DNA from: an uncultured Dorea sp. | GTDB lineage: Bacteria; Bacillota; Clostridia; Lachnospirales; Lachnospiraceae | Direction of reading: 5' to 3' | DNA length: 34,439 bases | Assembly: GCA_910585725.1 (NCBI GenBank) | Contig: CAJUFA010000033.1 | Span: forward strand, 1-34,439 | Part shown: piece by piece, positions 1-8,936 of the stretch | Numbering within the stretch: the stretch's first letter is position 1 | Layout: every line of letters begins with the position of its first letter | Translations under genes and position numbers: made by a program | The notes under the pieces: model-generated | What the model saw: only the letters and a program-made list of their open reading frames with translations | What the model was told of the DNA's origin: nothing | The model's database searches: none

Positions 1-245
1 TACGTTTAAAAGGTAAGGGAGTTCCTTCTCTTCGGAATTCCAGCGTGCGGGGCGATCACTATGTGACGCTGGTGATCCAGACGCCGGAACATCTGAGTTC
101 AGAGGCGAAAGAAGCGCTAAGGAGATTTGACGAATTGTCGGGAAATACGCTGCAGTCGGCAGAAAGCGCGGCCGGAAGCGAGACAAAGTCAGGAAAGAAG
201 AAAAAAGGATTTATGGATAAGTTGAAAGAAACCTTTGATGATTAA
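1..245 (+). CDS. dnaJ: Chaperone protein DnaJ, C-terminal part (5' end outside window)
   Basis: The open frame enters from the left edge (first full codon at 3) and ends with TAA at 243-245. It encodes the last 80 residues of DnaJ, the J-domain co-chaperone that delivers unfolded clients to DnaK and stimulates its ATPase in the cytosol. The visible part begins RLKGKGVPSLR, the conserved end of the substrate-binding C-terminal domain II, continues GDHYVTLVIQTP, and ends in a lysine-rich tail (KSGKKKKGFMDKLKE) typical of Firmicutes DnaJ. The J domain and zinc repeats lie outside the window. The GTG at 45 is internal and is not a start. A strong terminator overlaps the stop codon. The family call is secure; the upstream hrcA-grpE-dnaK context cannot be seen. 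Confidence 0.93.
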   Translation, partial: RLKGKGVPSLRNSSVRGDHYVTLVIQTPEHLSSEAKEALRRFDELSGNTLQSAESAAGSETKSGKKKKGFMDKLKETFDD

Positions 246-264
246 GTTCATCAAAGGTTTTTTT
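230..264 (+). terminator. Rho-independent terminator of dnaJ
   Basis: Perfect 12-bp stem AACCTTTGATGA / TCATCAAAGGTT (230-241 and 248-259) with a 6-nt loop, followed by a T run. The left arm lies inside the last dnaJ codons. The T run flows directly into the -35 hexamer of the next promoter. Confidence 0.9.
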
Positions 265-291
265 GATGTAAGAGGTATTAGTTCCTAAAAT
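263..291 (+). promoter_or_regulatory. Sigma-A promoter for the hemerythrin/receiver gene
   Basis: -35 TTGATG (263-268), a 17-bp spacer and -10 TAAAAT (286-291), about 70 nt before the ATG at 361. The -35 begins in the T tract of the dnaJ terminator. A strong AGGAGG site lies just before the ATG. Confidence 0.6.
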
Positions 292-360
292 CTGTTAGAT
301 GAATACTATAACAGTATACACAATCTGTCAAAATATTTTAATTTTTGAGGAGGATAACAG

Positions 361-1722
361 ATGGAAGGTCAGTTAATGTGGAAAGATGAGTATAATATTG
401 GTGTCGATATTATTGACAGAGAGCATAGAAGGCTTTTTAAGATCATCAATAAACTGTTCAGGTTTACAGACGAAAAGAATAAGAGTCGGTGGGCGTGCAA
501 GGAAGGGATCAAGTTCTTCAAGGATCACGCGACGAAACATTTTATGGAGGAAGAAGAATATATGGCGTCTATTAAGTACGAACGGCTGGGAGTACACATG
601 CATATTCACAGTGAATTCAGGGAGAGAACCCTTCCGGCCCTTGAGAAGGAATTAGAGCAGACGGGTTACTGCGAGGATTCGGTGGAGCATTTCCTTGGAG
701 TCTGCGCAGGATGGCTCGTGGGACATACGCTGATGGAAGACAGGGCGATTACTGGGAGAAGCAGGAGCCGGTGGATGGAGCTTATGCCGGGTAAAGAGCA
801 AGAGGCTGTTAAAAGGGTGATCATTCGGCTGATGTACGATTTGTTTCATCTGGAGTCCTGTGTAATCGGGGATGCATACGGCGGAGAAAAATTCGGAAGA
901 GGAATATACCACCGTCTGATCTACGGTACGGATCAGGAGGAAGAAAAATATGAGATATTCCTGGTTTTTGAAGAAAAATTGTTGATTAATACGGTGGGAA
1001 AGACGATGGGGATTAAGACGAATAAGCTTAATACCCTGTTAATGAATGCGGCAAGATATATGGCGCGTCAATTTGCAGAGCAGGTAAGAGATCATATGCC
1101 GTATATGAACGGTTATGAGTTAATAGAAGAGAATCTTCTCACTTATGAACAGTTCCAGGATGTATTTGAAAATGAAAAATTGCAGGTCAGTCTGCTTTTT
1201 GATACAGGCGAGGGGTATTTCTCATACTGCGCGGCTGCAAAGCATTCTCCGAAGAAAGGGAATGCAGAGCCGATTCAAGTGAATAACGCGATGTCTGAGA
1301 TCGGTAAATATCTTATGGAAAGGGAAAGTAGTTTGAAGAAAGAAAGCCGGTTGAAGCGGAAGGTGCTTGTGGTGGATGATTCGGCGACAGTGAGACAGGG
1401 GATCAGGAAGCTGCTTACAGAGGATTATGACGTCACGCTTGCCCAGTCCGGTACGGCGGCAATCCGTTGTATTATTCTGGATAAGCCGGATCTGGTTCTT
1501 CTGGATTATGAGATGCCTGTCTGCGACGGACGGCAGGTATTAGAAATGATCCGTTCGGAGGACGCCCTGTCGGATACTCCGGTAATCTTTCTGACGGGAA
1601 GGTCTGACCCGGAGACCGTCAAGAAATTGGTGGCATTAAAGCCGGACGGGTATCTGGTAAAGGATTTAAAGCCGGCGCAGATCAAGCAGAAAATAGACGA
1701 ATACTTTAGAAAGAGGATTTAA
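361..1722 (+). CDS. Hemerythrin / CheX-like / response-regulator receiver fusion protein
   Basis: 453 residues in three parts. Residues 1 to about 145 are a bacteriohemerythrin-like four-helix bundle: an N-terminal WKDEYNIGVDIIDREH signature, then HATKHFMEEEEYM and a later HTLMEDRAI. These supply the His/Glu/Asp ligands expected for a di-iron, O2-binding site. Residues about 190-325 resemble the CheX/CheC-type phosphatase fold; this is a weaker call, based on the helix NTLLMNAARYMARQFAEQV and the strand pattern after it. Residues about 333-453 are a canonical receiver domain with acidic pair D339/D340, phospho-acceptor D382 and K434. There is no DNA-binding or other output domain, so a role in oxygen- or redox-linked signalling by protein contact is likely but inferred. 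It has its own promoter and ribosome binding site and is not obviously linked to the CRISPR operon downstream. Confidence 0.8.
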   Translation: MEGQLMWKDEYNIGVDIIDREHRRLFKIINKLFRFTDEKNKSRWACKEGIKFFKDHATKHFMEEEEYMASIKYERLGVHMHIHSEFRERTLPALEKELEQTGYCEDSVEHFLGVCAGWLVGHTLMEDRAITGRSRSRWMELMPGKEQEAVKRVIIRLMYDLFHLESCVIGDAYGGEKFGRGIYHRLIYGTDQEEEKYEIFLVFEEKLLINTVGKTMGIKTNKLNTLLMNAARYMARQFAEQVRDHMPYMNGYELIEENLLTYEQFQDVFENEKLQVSLLFDTGEGYFSYCAAAKHSPKKGNAEPIQVNNAMSEIGKYLMERESSLKKESRLKRKVLVVDDSATVRQGIRKLLTEDYDVTLAQSGTAAIRCIILDKPDLVLLDYEMPVCDGRQVLEMIRSEDALSDTPVIFLTGRSDPETVKKLVALKPDGYLVKDLKPAQIKQKIDEYFRKRI

Positions 1723-1797
1723 AAAGGTATAGTTTCCCTGGTTAGCAATGGAAAAGAAGACATGATAGAGTACTTATGATAAAAAGGGGAGAAGAAT

Positions 1798-1851
1798 ATG
1801 CTTTTGATTCTGAGAATACAGGCGATAGGAGACGCTTATGAGGCGCCGTAG
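1798..1851 (+). CDS. Possible 17-residue leader peptide upstream of the cas operon
   Basis: ATG at 1798 sits 6 nt after GGGGAG and opens a frame of 17 codons (MLLILRIQAIGDAYEAP) ending in TAG. It lies upstream of the csm promoter, so it would belong to a transcript extending from the hemerythrin gene. Nothing else supports it; it could be chance. Confidence 0.2.
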   Translation: MLLILRIQAIGDAYEAP

Positions 1852-1868
1852 TATGAATCGGCAATAAC

Positions 1869-1897
1869 TTGTCATAACGAGAAGGGTTTGGTATAAT
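1869..1897 (+). promoter_or_regulatory. Near-consensus sigma-A promoter of the cas6-csm operon
   Basis: -35 TTGTCA (1869-1874), exactly 17 bp, -10 TATAAT (1892-1897), about 58 nt before cas6. The close match to consensus suggests constitutive transcription of cas6-csm1-5. No clear operator palindrome overlaps it. Confidence 0.8.
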
Positions 1898-1955
1898 AAA
1901 AATGTAAAATGATGTGGAAATATAATAATTATAAAGCGGTTAAAATGGAGAAAAA

Positions 1956-2696
1956 ATGCTGGCTAAATTAGATATAACATTAAAATGTACGGAAAAACTT
2001 TCATACCAGATGTCTTCTTTATTCCATGGCGCATTGATGGAACAGGTACCGGATGAATACGGGGAATTCCTGCATCAGTCCCGGCTGCATCCCTATACGC
2101 AGCATTTGGAGATGCGAGAGAAGGAGTGGCATTGGGTCGTATGCTGTATGGACGAGACGGCGGTACAATATATTATAAGGGATGCGCTGCTGAAGCTGGA
2201 TTGTGTCGAAATAAAGAAAAAGCAGCTTAAGATAGAGATTATCGGGAAGGAGTATAGCGAAATAAAACAAAAAGAGCTGGCAAAGCGTTTTTATGAGATG
2301 CAGAGCGGGCGATATATAGAATTACATTTTTTGACGCCGACGGCTTTCAAGCAGAGAGGGAAATATCTGTTTTACCCGGATATCAGATGTATATATCAGA
2401 GTTTGATGAACAAGTACGACGCGGTTGTAAAAGAAGAGAGCATGGTTGACGAAGAGGTTCTGGCGCAGCTTTTTGAAAATACTCAGGTTACACGGTACGA
2501 TTTGAAAAGCGTCTGTTTTTATATGGATAGTGTAAAGATACCGGCCTTTGTGGGGAAGATCACGATTAAACTGGCGGGGACGCAGACGATGGCGAATTTT
2601 GCCCGCCTGCTTCTGGAGTTTGGCGAGTATTCCGGCGTTGGAATAAAGACGGCGATGGGAATGGGCGCGTACAGAATTATGAAAAGCGGAGGATAA
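1956..2696 (+). CDS. cas6: CRISPR-associated endoribonuclease Cas6
   Basis: 246 residues. Cas6 cuts the pre-crRNA within each repeat to leave an 8-nt 5' handle on the crRNA; here the expected cut lies just 3' of the CCCC-GAGA-GGGG hairpin. The C-terminal glycine-rich loop is clear (GVGIKTAMGMGAY, about residues 227-239). The N-terminal part carries His residues (H24, H40, H45, H50) in SSLFHGALMEQ and LHPYTQHLE, a segment where Cas6 proteins often keep the catalytic His; which one acts cannot be told from sequence alone. ATG at 1956 follows a GGAG site. It is the first gene of the operon and its stop is 4 nt before the cas10 start. Length and context fit a type III-A Cas6. Confidence 0.93.
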   Translation: MLAKLDITLKCTEKLSYQMSSLFHGALMEQVPDEYGEFLHQSRLHPYTQHLEMREKEWHWVVCCMDETAVQYIIRDALLKLDCVEIKKKQLKIEIIGKEYSEIKQKELAKRFYEMQSGRYIELHFLTPTAFKQRGKYLFYPDIRCIYQSLMNKYDAVVKEESMVDEEVLAQLFENTQVTRYDLKSVCFYMDSVKIPAFVGKITIKLAGTQTMANFARLLLEFGEYSGVGIKTAMGMGAYRIMKSGG

Positions 2697-2700
2697 GAAA

Positions 2701-5013
2701 TTGACGGAGAGACAGATAAAACTTGTTGTCGGAAGTTTGATGCACGATATAGGAAAAGTAATTTACAGAGGCGGAGACGGCAGAAACCACAGTCAGAGCG
2801 GATATGATTATCTGAAAGATGAGATCGGAATAGAAGATACGGATATTCTGAATTGCGTTTTATATCATCATGGTAAAAATCTGACAAAGGCGTCTCTGGA
2901 TAATAAGGATAACGCCTATCTTACATACTTTGCAGATAATGTGGCGGCATCCGCAGACAGGCGGGAGGGGACGGATCAGGAGGACGGATTTGATAAGGAG
3001 GTTCCGCTTGCAAGTATCTTCAATATTTTAAACGGAAACGAGGGGAATTTTCATTTTGCAAGGCAGGTTCTGGATATAGATCGGGAAATTAATTTTCCGA
3101 CGGACAGGCCGATTGCTATGGACGAAGGCTTTTATAAGGAAATCTTATATAATATAACGGATAACCTGAGGGGTATTACATTCACAGAAGGGTATGTAGA
3201 TTCTCTTCTTGCCGTGTTGGAGGCAAATTTATCTTATATTCCGTCTTCGACTTCCAAAAGGGAGTTGGCGGATATTTCCTTATACGATCACATGAAGATG
3301 ACGGCGACAATGGCTCTGTGCGTCGAACAATATTTATCCTGGAAACAGGAAGATGATTACAGACGGAGATTATATACGGATGCAAAGGGCAGCTATGGGG
3401 AAAAGATGTTCCTCATGTATTCGATGGATATCTCCGGGATTCAGGATTTTATCTATACGACGGCCAGCAAGGGAGCGTTAAAGAATCTGCGGGCGAGAAG
3501 CTTTTATCTGGAGATTCTTATGGAGCACCTGATTGACGAGCTGCTTGGAAAGATTTCTTTGTCCAGAGTAAATCTGATCTATTGCGGCGGAGGCCATTGC
3601 TATATGCTTCTTCCAAATACGGAGATCGTGAAAAACGCTGTCGACAGCTACGAAAAAGATGTGAACGAATGGTTTCTGCAGGAATTTGGAACGGCGTTAT
3701 ATGTGGCGGGGGGATATGCGGCCTGCAGCGCCGATGACCTGAAAAACGAACCTCGGGGCAGCTATTCGGAGCTTTATTATACGATGTCAGGAATTATTTC
3801 CGAGAAAAAGCTGCATCGATACAGCGCGGAAGAGATTCGTATACTGAACCGACGGCGGCATGACGGGGAACGGGAATGCGAAGTCTGCAGAAAGATGGCG
3901 AAGGTGGACAAGGAGGGACGGTGTTCCGTGTGCGTCGCGCTTCAGAAGATGTCGGGAGGAATATTGAAGCGCAGTTTTTTCACAGTTACGAGTAAATATG
4001 AGGACGGGGCGCTTCCCTTGCCGGGAGAAAAATTCCTGATTCCGGATACGCAGGAGCAGCTTGTCATAAGGATGGAGGATTCCTCCTATGTAAGAACCTA
4101 TACAAAAAATAAGTTTTATACGGGTAAATATGTGACGACAAAGCTGTGGGTCGGCGATTATACATCGGGAGATACGTTTGAGGAATTTGCACGGGCGGCG
4201 GAGGGAATTGAACGGATCGGCGTTCTGAGGGCGGATGTAGATAATCTGGGAAAGACGTTTGTACAGGGATTCCGGCGGCCGGACGGCGACGAGAGATATG
4301 TTACCATATCCAGGACGTCGGCGCTGTCCCATCAGCTGTCGCTCTTCTTTAAATGTTATATGAATAAGATTCTTCAGGAGGGGAAGAGCGGTTATTTAGG
4401 AGATCGGAAAGAAAGGAAAGCCGCGATCGTATATTCTGGTGGAGACGATATTTTTCTGGTAGGCGCGTGGAACGACGTTGTGGAGGCGTTTATCGATTTA
4501 AAAGATGCGTTGGCAGGATTCTCTCAGAATACGCTGAGTATCTCCGGGGGTATTGGGATCTATCAGCCGGGCTATCCTGTAAATATTATAGCGAAAGAGA
4601 CAGCGGCGCTGGAGGAAGCGTCGAAGGGAATGAACGGTAAGAACGCGGTTACTCTTTTTGACGAACAGGGAACTTACTGCTGGAAAGTATTTAAAGAGAA
4701 GGTCATGGAAGAGAAATTTCGTGAGATCTCTTCATTCTTTGAGACGACAGAAGGATATGGAAAGGCATTCTTATACCATATATTAGAGTTGTTGAGAAAT
4801 GAAACAGAAGAACGGTTTAACAGGGCCAGATATGTTTATTTTCTGTCGAGGATGGAGCCGGGGCAGGATAGCCCCCGGGAGCAGAAGGAGGCTTACAGAA
4901 GATTTTCACAGAAGATGTATCAGTGGTCATATGATAAGGAGGATTGCAGAGAAGTAATTACCGCGATTTATCTATATGTCTACTTAACAAGAGAGAAGGA
5001 GGAAGTAGAATGA
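2701..5013 (+). CDS. cas10: Type III-A CRISPR effector Cas10/Csm1 (HD nuclease plus cyclic oligoadenylate synthase)
   Basis: 770 residues, normal length for Csm1. In order: an HD nuclease domain with H15-D16 in SLMHDIGKVIYR; a first cyclase-like palm starting around residue 240 (SMDISGIQDFIY); a four-cysteine zinc ribbon (C393, C396, C408, C411); a second palm with the GGDD motif (G580-D583, in VYSGGDDIFLVG); and a helical C-terminal domain. On binding target RNA, Cas10 would cut ssDNA (HD) and turn ATP into cyclic oligoadenylates (GGDD), the messenger for Csm6 encoded downstream. The start is TTG at 2701, about 8 nt after GGAGGA at the end of cas6; no nearer ATG keeps the HD motif. The last codons overlap csm2. 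Both active sites look intact. Confidence 0.96.
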   Translation: MTERQIKLVVGSLMHDIGKVIYRGGDGRNHSQSGYDYLKDEIGIEDTDILNCVLYHHGKNLTKASLDNKDNAYLTYFADNVAASADRREGTDQEDGFDKEVPLASIFNILNGNEGNFHFARQVLDIDREINFPTDRPIAMDEGFYKEILYNITDNLRGITFTEGYVDSLLAVLEANLSYIPSSTSKRELADISLYDHMKMTATMALCVEQYLSWKQEDDYRRRLYTDAKGSYGEKMFLMYSMDISGIQDFIYTTASKGALKNLRARSFYLEILMEHLIDELLGKISLSRVNLIYCGGGHCYMLLPNTEIVKNAVDSYEKDVNEWFLQEFGTALYVAGGYAACSADDLKNEPRGSYSELYYTMSGIISEKKLHRYSAEEIRILNRRRHDGERECEVCRKMAKVDKEGRCSVCVALQKMSGGILKRSFFTVTSKYEDGALPLPGEKFLIPDTQEQLVIRMEDSSYVRTYTKNKFYTGKYVTTKLWVGDYTSGDTFEEFARAAEGIERIGVLRADVDNLGKTFVQGFRRPDGDERYVTISRTSALSHQLSLFFKCYMNKILQEGKSGYLGDRKERKAAIVYSGGDDIFLVGAWNDVVEAFIDLKDALAGFSQNTLSISGGIGIYQPGYPVNIIAKETAALEEASKGMNGKNAVTLFDEQGTYCWKVFKEKVMEEKFREISSFFETTEGYGKAFLYHILELLRNETEERFNRARYVYFLSRMEPGQDSPREQKEAYRRFSQKMYQWSYDKEDCREVITAIYLYVYLTREKEEVE

Positions 5014-5402
5014 TATTGACAGAAGATAATTATGTTGACAGAGCAGAAAGCGCGATTAAGAGATTGCAGAAGATGAAGGATAAGAAGGACAGGTATATCC
5101 CGATCGTCACGACTTCCAAAATACGGAACCTGCTGGCGATGACGGCCGGTATCTATAACGACGTACTGAATATAAAGGGAGAAAGGCTTCCCCAGGATAT
5201 TACCGGAAGGATTCAGTATCTGAAGGTCAGGTTTGTCTATGAGGCGGGACGTGAGCAAGGCGTTAAAAACCTGGTGGAAAAGGCTGAGATATTAGAGTGT
5301 CTGGACGGTATCGGAAGCAGCAGGCAGAATTACATTTTATTCAGCAGATATATGGAAGCGTTGGTAGCATTTCGTAAATTTATAGGCGGAAGAGACGACT
5401 AA
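5010..5402 (+). CDS. csm2: Csm2, small subunit of the type III-A complex
   Basis: 130 residues starting at the ATG at 5010, which overlaps the cas10 stop (ATGA) and follows an AGAAGGAGG site at 4995-5003. An upstream in-frame ATG at 4944 would overlap cas10 by 70 nt without a good ribosome binding site and is rejected. The protein is all-helical in appearance with the family segments SKIRNLLAMTAGIYN and LKVRFVYEAGRE. Csm2 forms the inner belly filament that contacts the crRNA-target duplex; it has no catalytic activity of its own. Translational coupling to cas10 is likely from the overlap. Confidence 0.93.
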   Translation: MILTEDNYVDRAESAIKRLQKMKDKKDRYIPIVTTSKIRNLLAMTAGIYNDVLNIKGERLPQDITGRIQYLKVRFVYEAGREQGVKNLVEKAEILECLDGIGSSRQNYILFSRYMEALVAFRKFIGGRDD

Positions 5403-5416
5403 GGGGGAGAGATATT

Positions 5417-6073
5417 ATGATTACAAAAGTGAAAATTACGGGAAAGATCGAAGTGGTTACCGGAATGCATATCGGCGGCTCGAGCGCGTTCTCGGCGATT
5501 GGCGCGGTGGACGCTCCGGTGATAAAGGATGTAAGAAGCGGACTGCCTATGATACCGGGAAGCAGTTTGAAAGGCAAGATGCGGGCGCTGCTTGCAAAAA
5601 AGTATAATTCGGCGGTGGTGGAACCGGATTATGACGCCCCATGTCTGACGGAGCTTTTCGGAAGCGCCAGAAAGGGCAAGGTAAGGTGCAGCAGGGTCTT
5701 GTTCTCGGATATGGTTATGTCTAACTGGGAAGGTCTAAAGAAGCAGGGGCTGACGAGCAGTACGGAAATCAAATTTGAGAATAGTATTAAAAGAACGACG
5801 GCGGTTGCGAATCCGAGGCAGATCGAGCGTGTCATAAGGGGCGCCGAGTTCCCGTTGGAATTGATCTATGAAGTAGATGCGGAAGAAAAGATGAAAGCGG
5901 ATTTTGAGATCTTAAGAGACGGTTTTCTGCTGCTGGAATACGATTACCTGGGCGGAAGCGGTTCAAGAGGATATGGAAAGATCAGGTTTGACGAGCTTGA
6001 TTTGGAGGTTGTGATCGGAGAGATATCAGATAATGTATTGGACGAATGCCGGAGGCTTCTAAGCGAGGTGTAA
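5417..6073 (+). CDS. csm3: Csm3, backbone subunit and target-RNA endonuclease
   Basis: 218 residues, a RAMP (Cas7-type) protein. The N-terminal part has GMHIGGS and GAVDAPVIKD; D32 corresponds to the catalytic Asp that cuts bound target RNA every 6 nt in studied Csm complexes. PMIPGSSLKGKMRALL is the conserved backbone loop and the C-terminal glycine-rich loop is LGGSGSRGYGKIRF. Several copies coat the crRNA. The start follows a GGGGGAGAG ribosome binding site 14 nt after csm2. RNA-cleavage activity looks intact. Confidence 0.96.
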   Translation: MITKVKITGKIEVVTGMHIGGSSAFSAIGAVDAPVIKDVRSGLPMIPGSSLKGKMRALLAKKYNSAVVEPDYDAPCLTELFGSARKGKVRCSRVLFSDMVMSNWEGLKKQGLTSSTEIKFENSIKRTTAVANPRQIERVIRGAEFPLELIYEVDAEEKMKADFEILRDGFLLLEYDYLGGSGSRGYGKIRFDELDLEVVIGEISDNVLDECRRLLSEV

Positions 6074-6106
6074 TTCAGCGACGCCTGGGAAAGGAAAATA
6101 AAGAAT

Positions 6107-7018
6107 ATGAATTATACTGTGTATAAATTAGAATTTACAACGGGAGTTCACTTTGGAAGAGGAATGCTAAACGACAGTGATTACGTATTTCAGGCAGATA
6201 TATTATTTTCTGCTATGTATATTGAAGCGCTGAAATGCGGCAAGGCGGAGGAATTGTATGACAGTGTGCGAACGGGAAAGCTGCTGTTTTCGGATGCGCT
6301 GCCCTTTAACGGTGATTCCTACATGATTCCTAAACCGCTGCTGCGTATAGAGAGAGGGAATCGAGGAGATTCAGAAGAGAAGAAGAAGTTTAAAAAGTTA
6401 AGATACCTGCCGGTAGACTGCCTGGATGAGTTTATATCCGGAAATATGGATCTGGAAGAGGATCCTATGAAGGATTTTGGCAGATTCCATCAGAGAGTGA
6501 TGGCGTCGGTGAGAAGAGAGGGAGATACGCTGCCCTATCATGTAGGGATGTTTTATTTCCGTCCCGGAAATGGTTTGTATGTGATTATTGCTTATGAGAG
6601 CGGTAAAGAAAAAAATCTGGCGGAGGAGCTTTTGGAGGCGGTATCTTATTCCGGAATTGGGGGAGAGAAATCCAGGGGACTGGGCAGATTTGAACTGAAG
6701 ACGCCGGGAAAGAGAAAAGAAACATTGATCAGGCGTCTGCAGAAGGAATCATCGGATAAGATGCTTTTGTCAATCGCGCTTCCACGGGAGGAAGAGATGG
6801 ACGCCGCCCTTACAGGGGCTTCATATCTTCTGGGAAAAAGATCCGGATTTGTCTGGTCTGATAATTATGCGGACGAATTACGCAAGAAAGCGGATTTATA
6901 TGTGTTTACGGCAGGTTCCTGTTTCCGGAATTCTTTTGAGGGGGATATTTTTGACGTGTCCAGAGAAGGAAAGCATCCGGTCTATCGTTATGCAAAGCCT
7001 TTATTTATGGGGGTGTGA
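6107..7018 (+). CDS. csm4: Csm4, crRNA 5'-handle-capping RAMP subunit
   Basis: 303 residues, a Cas5-type RAMP. N-terminal segment TGVHFGRGMLNDSDYVFQAD is typical of Csm4; the glycine-rich loop GIGGEKSRGLGRFEL lies near residue 185. Csm4 binds the 8-nt crRNA handle and anchors Cas10 at the base of the complex. It lies 33 nt after csm3 with a weak GGAAA-type ribosome binding site, and its stop overlaps the region of the csm5 start, so translation is probably coupled. Confidence 0.93.
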   Translation: MNYTVYKLEFTTGVHFGRGMLNDSDYVFQADILFSAMYIEALKCGKAEELYDSVRTGKLLFSDALPFNGDSYMIPKPLLRIERGNRGDSEEKKKFKKLRYLPVDCLDEFISGNMDLEEDPMKDFGRFHQRVMASVRREGDTLPYHVGMFYFRPGNGLYVIIAYESGKEKNLAEELLEAVSYSGIGGEKSRGLGRFELKTPGKRKETLIRRLQKESSDKMLLSIALPREEEMDAALTGASYLLGKRSGFVWSDNYADELRKKADLYVFTAGSCFRNSFEGDIFDVSREGKHPVYRYAKPLFMGV

Positions 7019-7020
7019 AA

Positions 7021-8142
7021 ATGGAGGGATTTTTAAAGAATTACAAGCTGCGGATAAAGGTGTTGTCTCCGATCCATGTGGGAAACGGGGAGAAGATTGG
7101 AAAGAAAGAGTATATTAATCTCTATAGGGAGCATAAGGTAATTATTCCGGATCCGGTAAAAGTGTATATGGCGCTCTGTGATAAAGGTCTGGAAGAGGAC
7201 TATACAAGATATATGCTGCATAGTAATCTTGAATTCGGCGCGTGGCTGAAGGAGAAGATGATCGGAAAGAGCGAATTTCAAAAATGGAAAAGGTATGAGA
7301 TGGATTCGGGTGATGCATTTTTCGGCGGGCTGTCTGCAAAAGGAGTAAAGCCGCCGAAGGAGATCATGAGCTTTATCAAAGATGCATATGGTATGCCTTA
7401 CATACCGGGCAGCAGTCTGAAAGGAATGATAAGGACTGCCCTGTTGGCGTATGAGACAACACATAATATAAAAAAGTACGGATATATAAGTGAAAAGATC
7501 AAAAACAATGCAAGAATGAAAGCCAGAAGAGAGTTCTGTCTTTCCCGCGAGACAACGGAGCTGGAGACGGCAGTATTTCATACGCTGAACCGCGAGGAAA
7601 AGAAGAAAAGCAACGCGGTCAATTGTTGTCTGTCGGGGCTTCTTGTTCGCGATAGTATTCCGATATCGGTGGAGAATCTGACATTGTGCCAGAAAATTGA
7701 TTATACGATAGAGAGAAAGGAAAGACCGATGCCGATTCTGCGGGAAGCGCTGAAGCCGGGAACGGAAATTGATTTTGATATCTCGATTGATCAAACGCAA
7801 TGTCCATATACAATAGACGATATAATGGCGGCGTTAGAAGAATTCCAGCAATATATGTATAAGTATTTTTATTCCAGATTCGGCAGAGGAACTGACGAGA
7901 AAGGAACCGTGTGGCTGGGAGGCGGATGTGGATTTTTGTCTAAGACGGTTCTGTATCCCGTATTTGGAGAGGAAGCCGTCAGGATTACAGACGCGGTGTT
8001 TAGAAATACATTGGGAAAGAATTATGATGTACATAAGCATAATAAGGACGTATCGTTAAAGATCGCTCCCCATGTGTGTAAATGTACCCGGTATGACGGC
8101 AGATTGTATGATATGGGGTTGGGAAAGATCGAAGTGTTATAG
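7021..8142 (+). CDS. csm5: Csm5, RAMP subunit at the crRNA 3' end
   Basis: 373 residues from the ATG at 7021; GTG at 7015 is in frame, but the GGGGG ribosome binding site at about 7009-7013 is correctly spaced only for the ATG. Family segments: SPIHVGNGEKIGKKEY near the N-terminus, MPYIPGSSLKGMIRTALL around residue 125, and SRFGRGTDEKG with LGGGCGFLSKT in the C-terminal half. Csm5 caps the crRNA 3' end and recruits host nucleases for end trimming in studied systems. It is the last effector gene. No terminator is visible between it and the leader, so transcription could run on into the array. Confidence 0.93.
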   Translation: MEGFLKNYKLRIKVLSPIHVGNGEKIGKKEYINLYREHKVIIPDPVKVYMALCDKGLEEDYTRYMLHSNLEFGAWLKEKMIGKSEFQKWKRYEMDSGDAFFGGLSAKGVKPPKEIMSFIKDAYGMPYIPGSSLKGMIRTALLAYETTHNIKKYGYISEKIKNNARMKARREFCLSRETTELETAVFHTLNREEKKKSNAVNCCLSGLLVRDSIPISVENLTLCQKIDYTIERKERPMPILREALKPGTEIDFDISIDQTQCPYTIDDIMAALEEFQQYMYKYFYSRFGRGTDEKGTVWLGGGCGFLSKTVLYPVFGEEAVRITDAVFRNTLGKNYDVHKHNKDVSLKIAPHVCKCTRYDGRLYDMGLGKIEVL

Positions 8143-8390
8143 GTATGTTTTGCTCAGTAAATAAGTGTATTTGTTGAATAATTATAAAGGACTGTTAATG
8201 TGAAATCAGGTGGGATTTGCCAGCCATCTGTTTTTCCTGCTGCTCGATAATCGTCTTTTGCTCCGCAGCTTGTAAATTGGGCAGAGTATGCACTTTGAGA
8301 GTGAAATTTCATATAGAAAATAAGCAGATAGAGATTTGCGCCGCAAAATTCAGAATGGAGGCAGTGTTTATAAGGGCTGCGAAAGATAGG
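8143..8390 (+). promoter_or_regulatory. CRISPR leader region
   Basis: A 248-nt gene-free stretch between csm5 and the first repeat. It is assigned as leader because the repeats next to it are uniform, while the repeat at the other end of the array is degenerate, and because the repeats end in GAAAC in the + direction. I see no convincing -35/-10 pair, so the array may be read from the csm promoter or from a non-canonical promoter. Around 8196-8290 the minus strand holds a short open, Gln/Glu/Lys-rich stretch without a start signal. Confidence 0.65.
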
Positions 8391-8936
8391 AGATTGAAAA
8401 AGAAAGCCCCGAGAGGGGACGGAAACCTTTCTGAAATGTTCTATATTCACTTTCTGCTAATTTTAGATTGAAAAAGAAAGCCCCGAGAGGGGACGGAAAC
8501 CCTGTCCTGCCCTTAAAATGATTGTGTTAAACATGTTTAGATTGAAAAAGAAAGCCCCGAGAGGGGACGGAAACTCTGCCAGTCTGTATAAGCACTGACA
8601 GGAACACACTACACAGATTGAAAAAGAAAGCCCCGAGAGGGGACGGAAACTGTTCTGCCCGGACGGTGTAAGCTGTTCATCATTCGCCTTAGATTGAAAA
8701 AGAAAGCCCCGAGAGGGGACGGAAACTCTATTGTGACATTCACGCTATTTTAATTTCGCAGATTGAAAAAGAAAGCCCCGAGAGGGGACGGAAACCCAAC
8801 ATTCGGGATATTCGACGTACTCACAACTAAGATTGAAAAAGAAAGCCCCGAGAGGGGACGGAAACCCGCAGGATTCTTCCATTCTGGTTTCATCTATTTA
8901 AGATTGAAAAAGAAAGCCCCGAGAGGGGACGGAAAC

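Noticed and set aside
4944..5009. Longer csm2 start inside cas10
   Set aside because: No ribosome binding site there; the ATG at 5010 has AGAAGGAGG and couples to the cas10 stop.
8182..8188. TATAAA in the leader as an array promoter
   Set aside because: No acceptable -35 at 16-18 bp upstream; left unassigned.
8217..8471. 84-codon + frame across the leader and first repeat
   Set aside because: It runs into the array and has no ribosome binding site or family resemblance.
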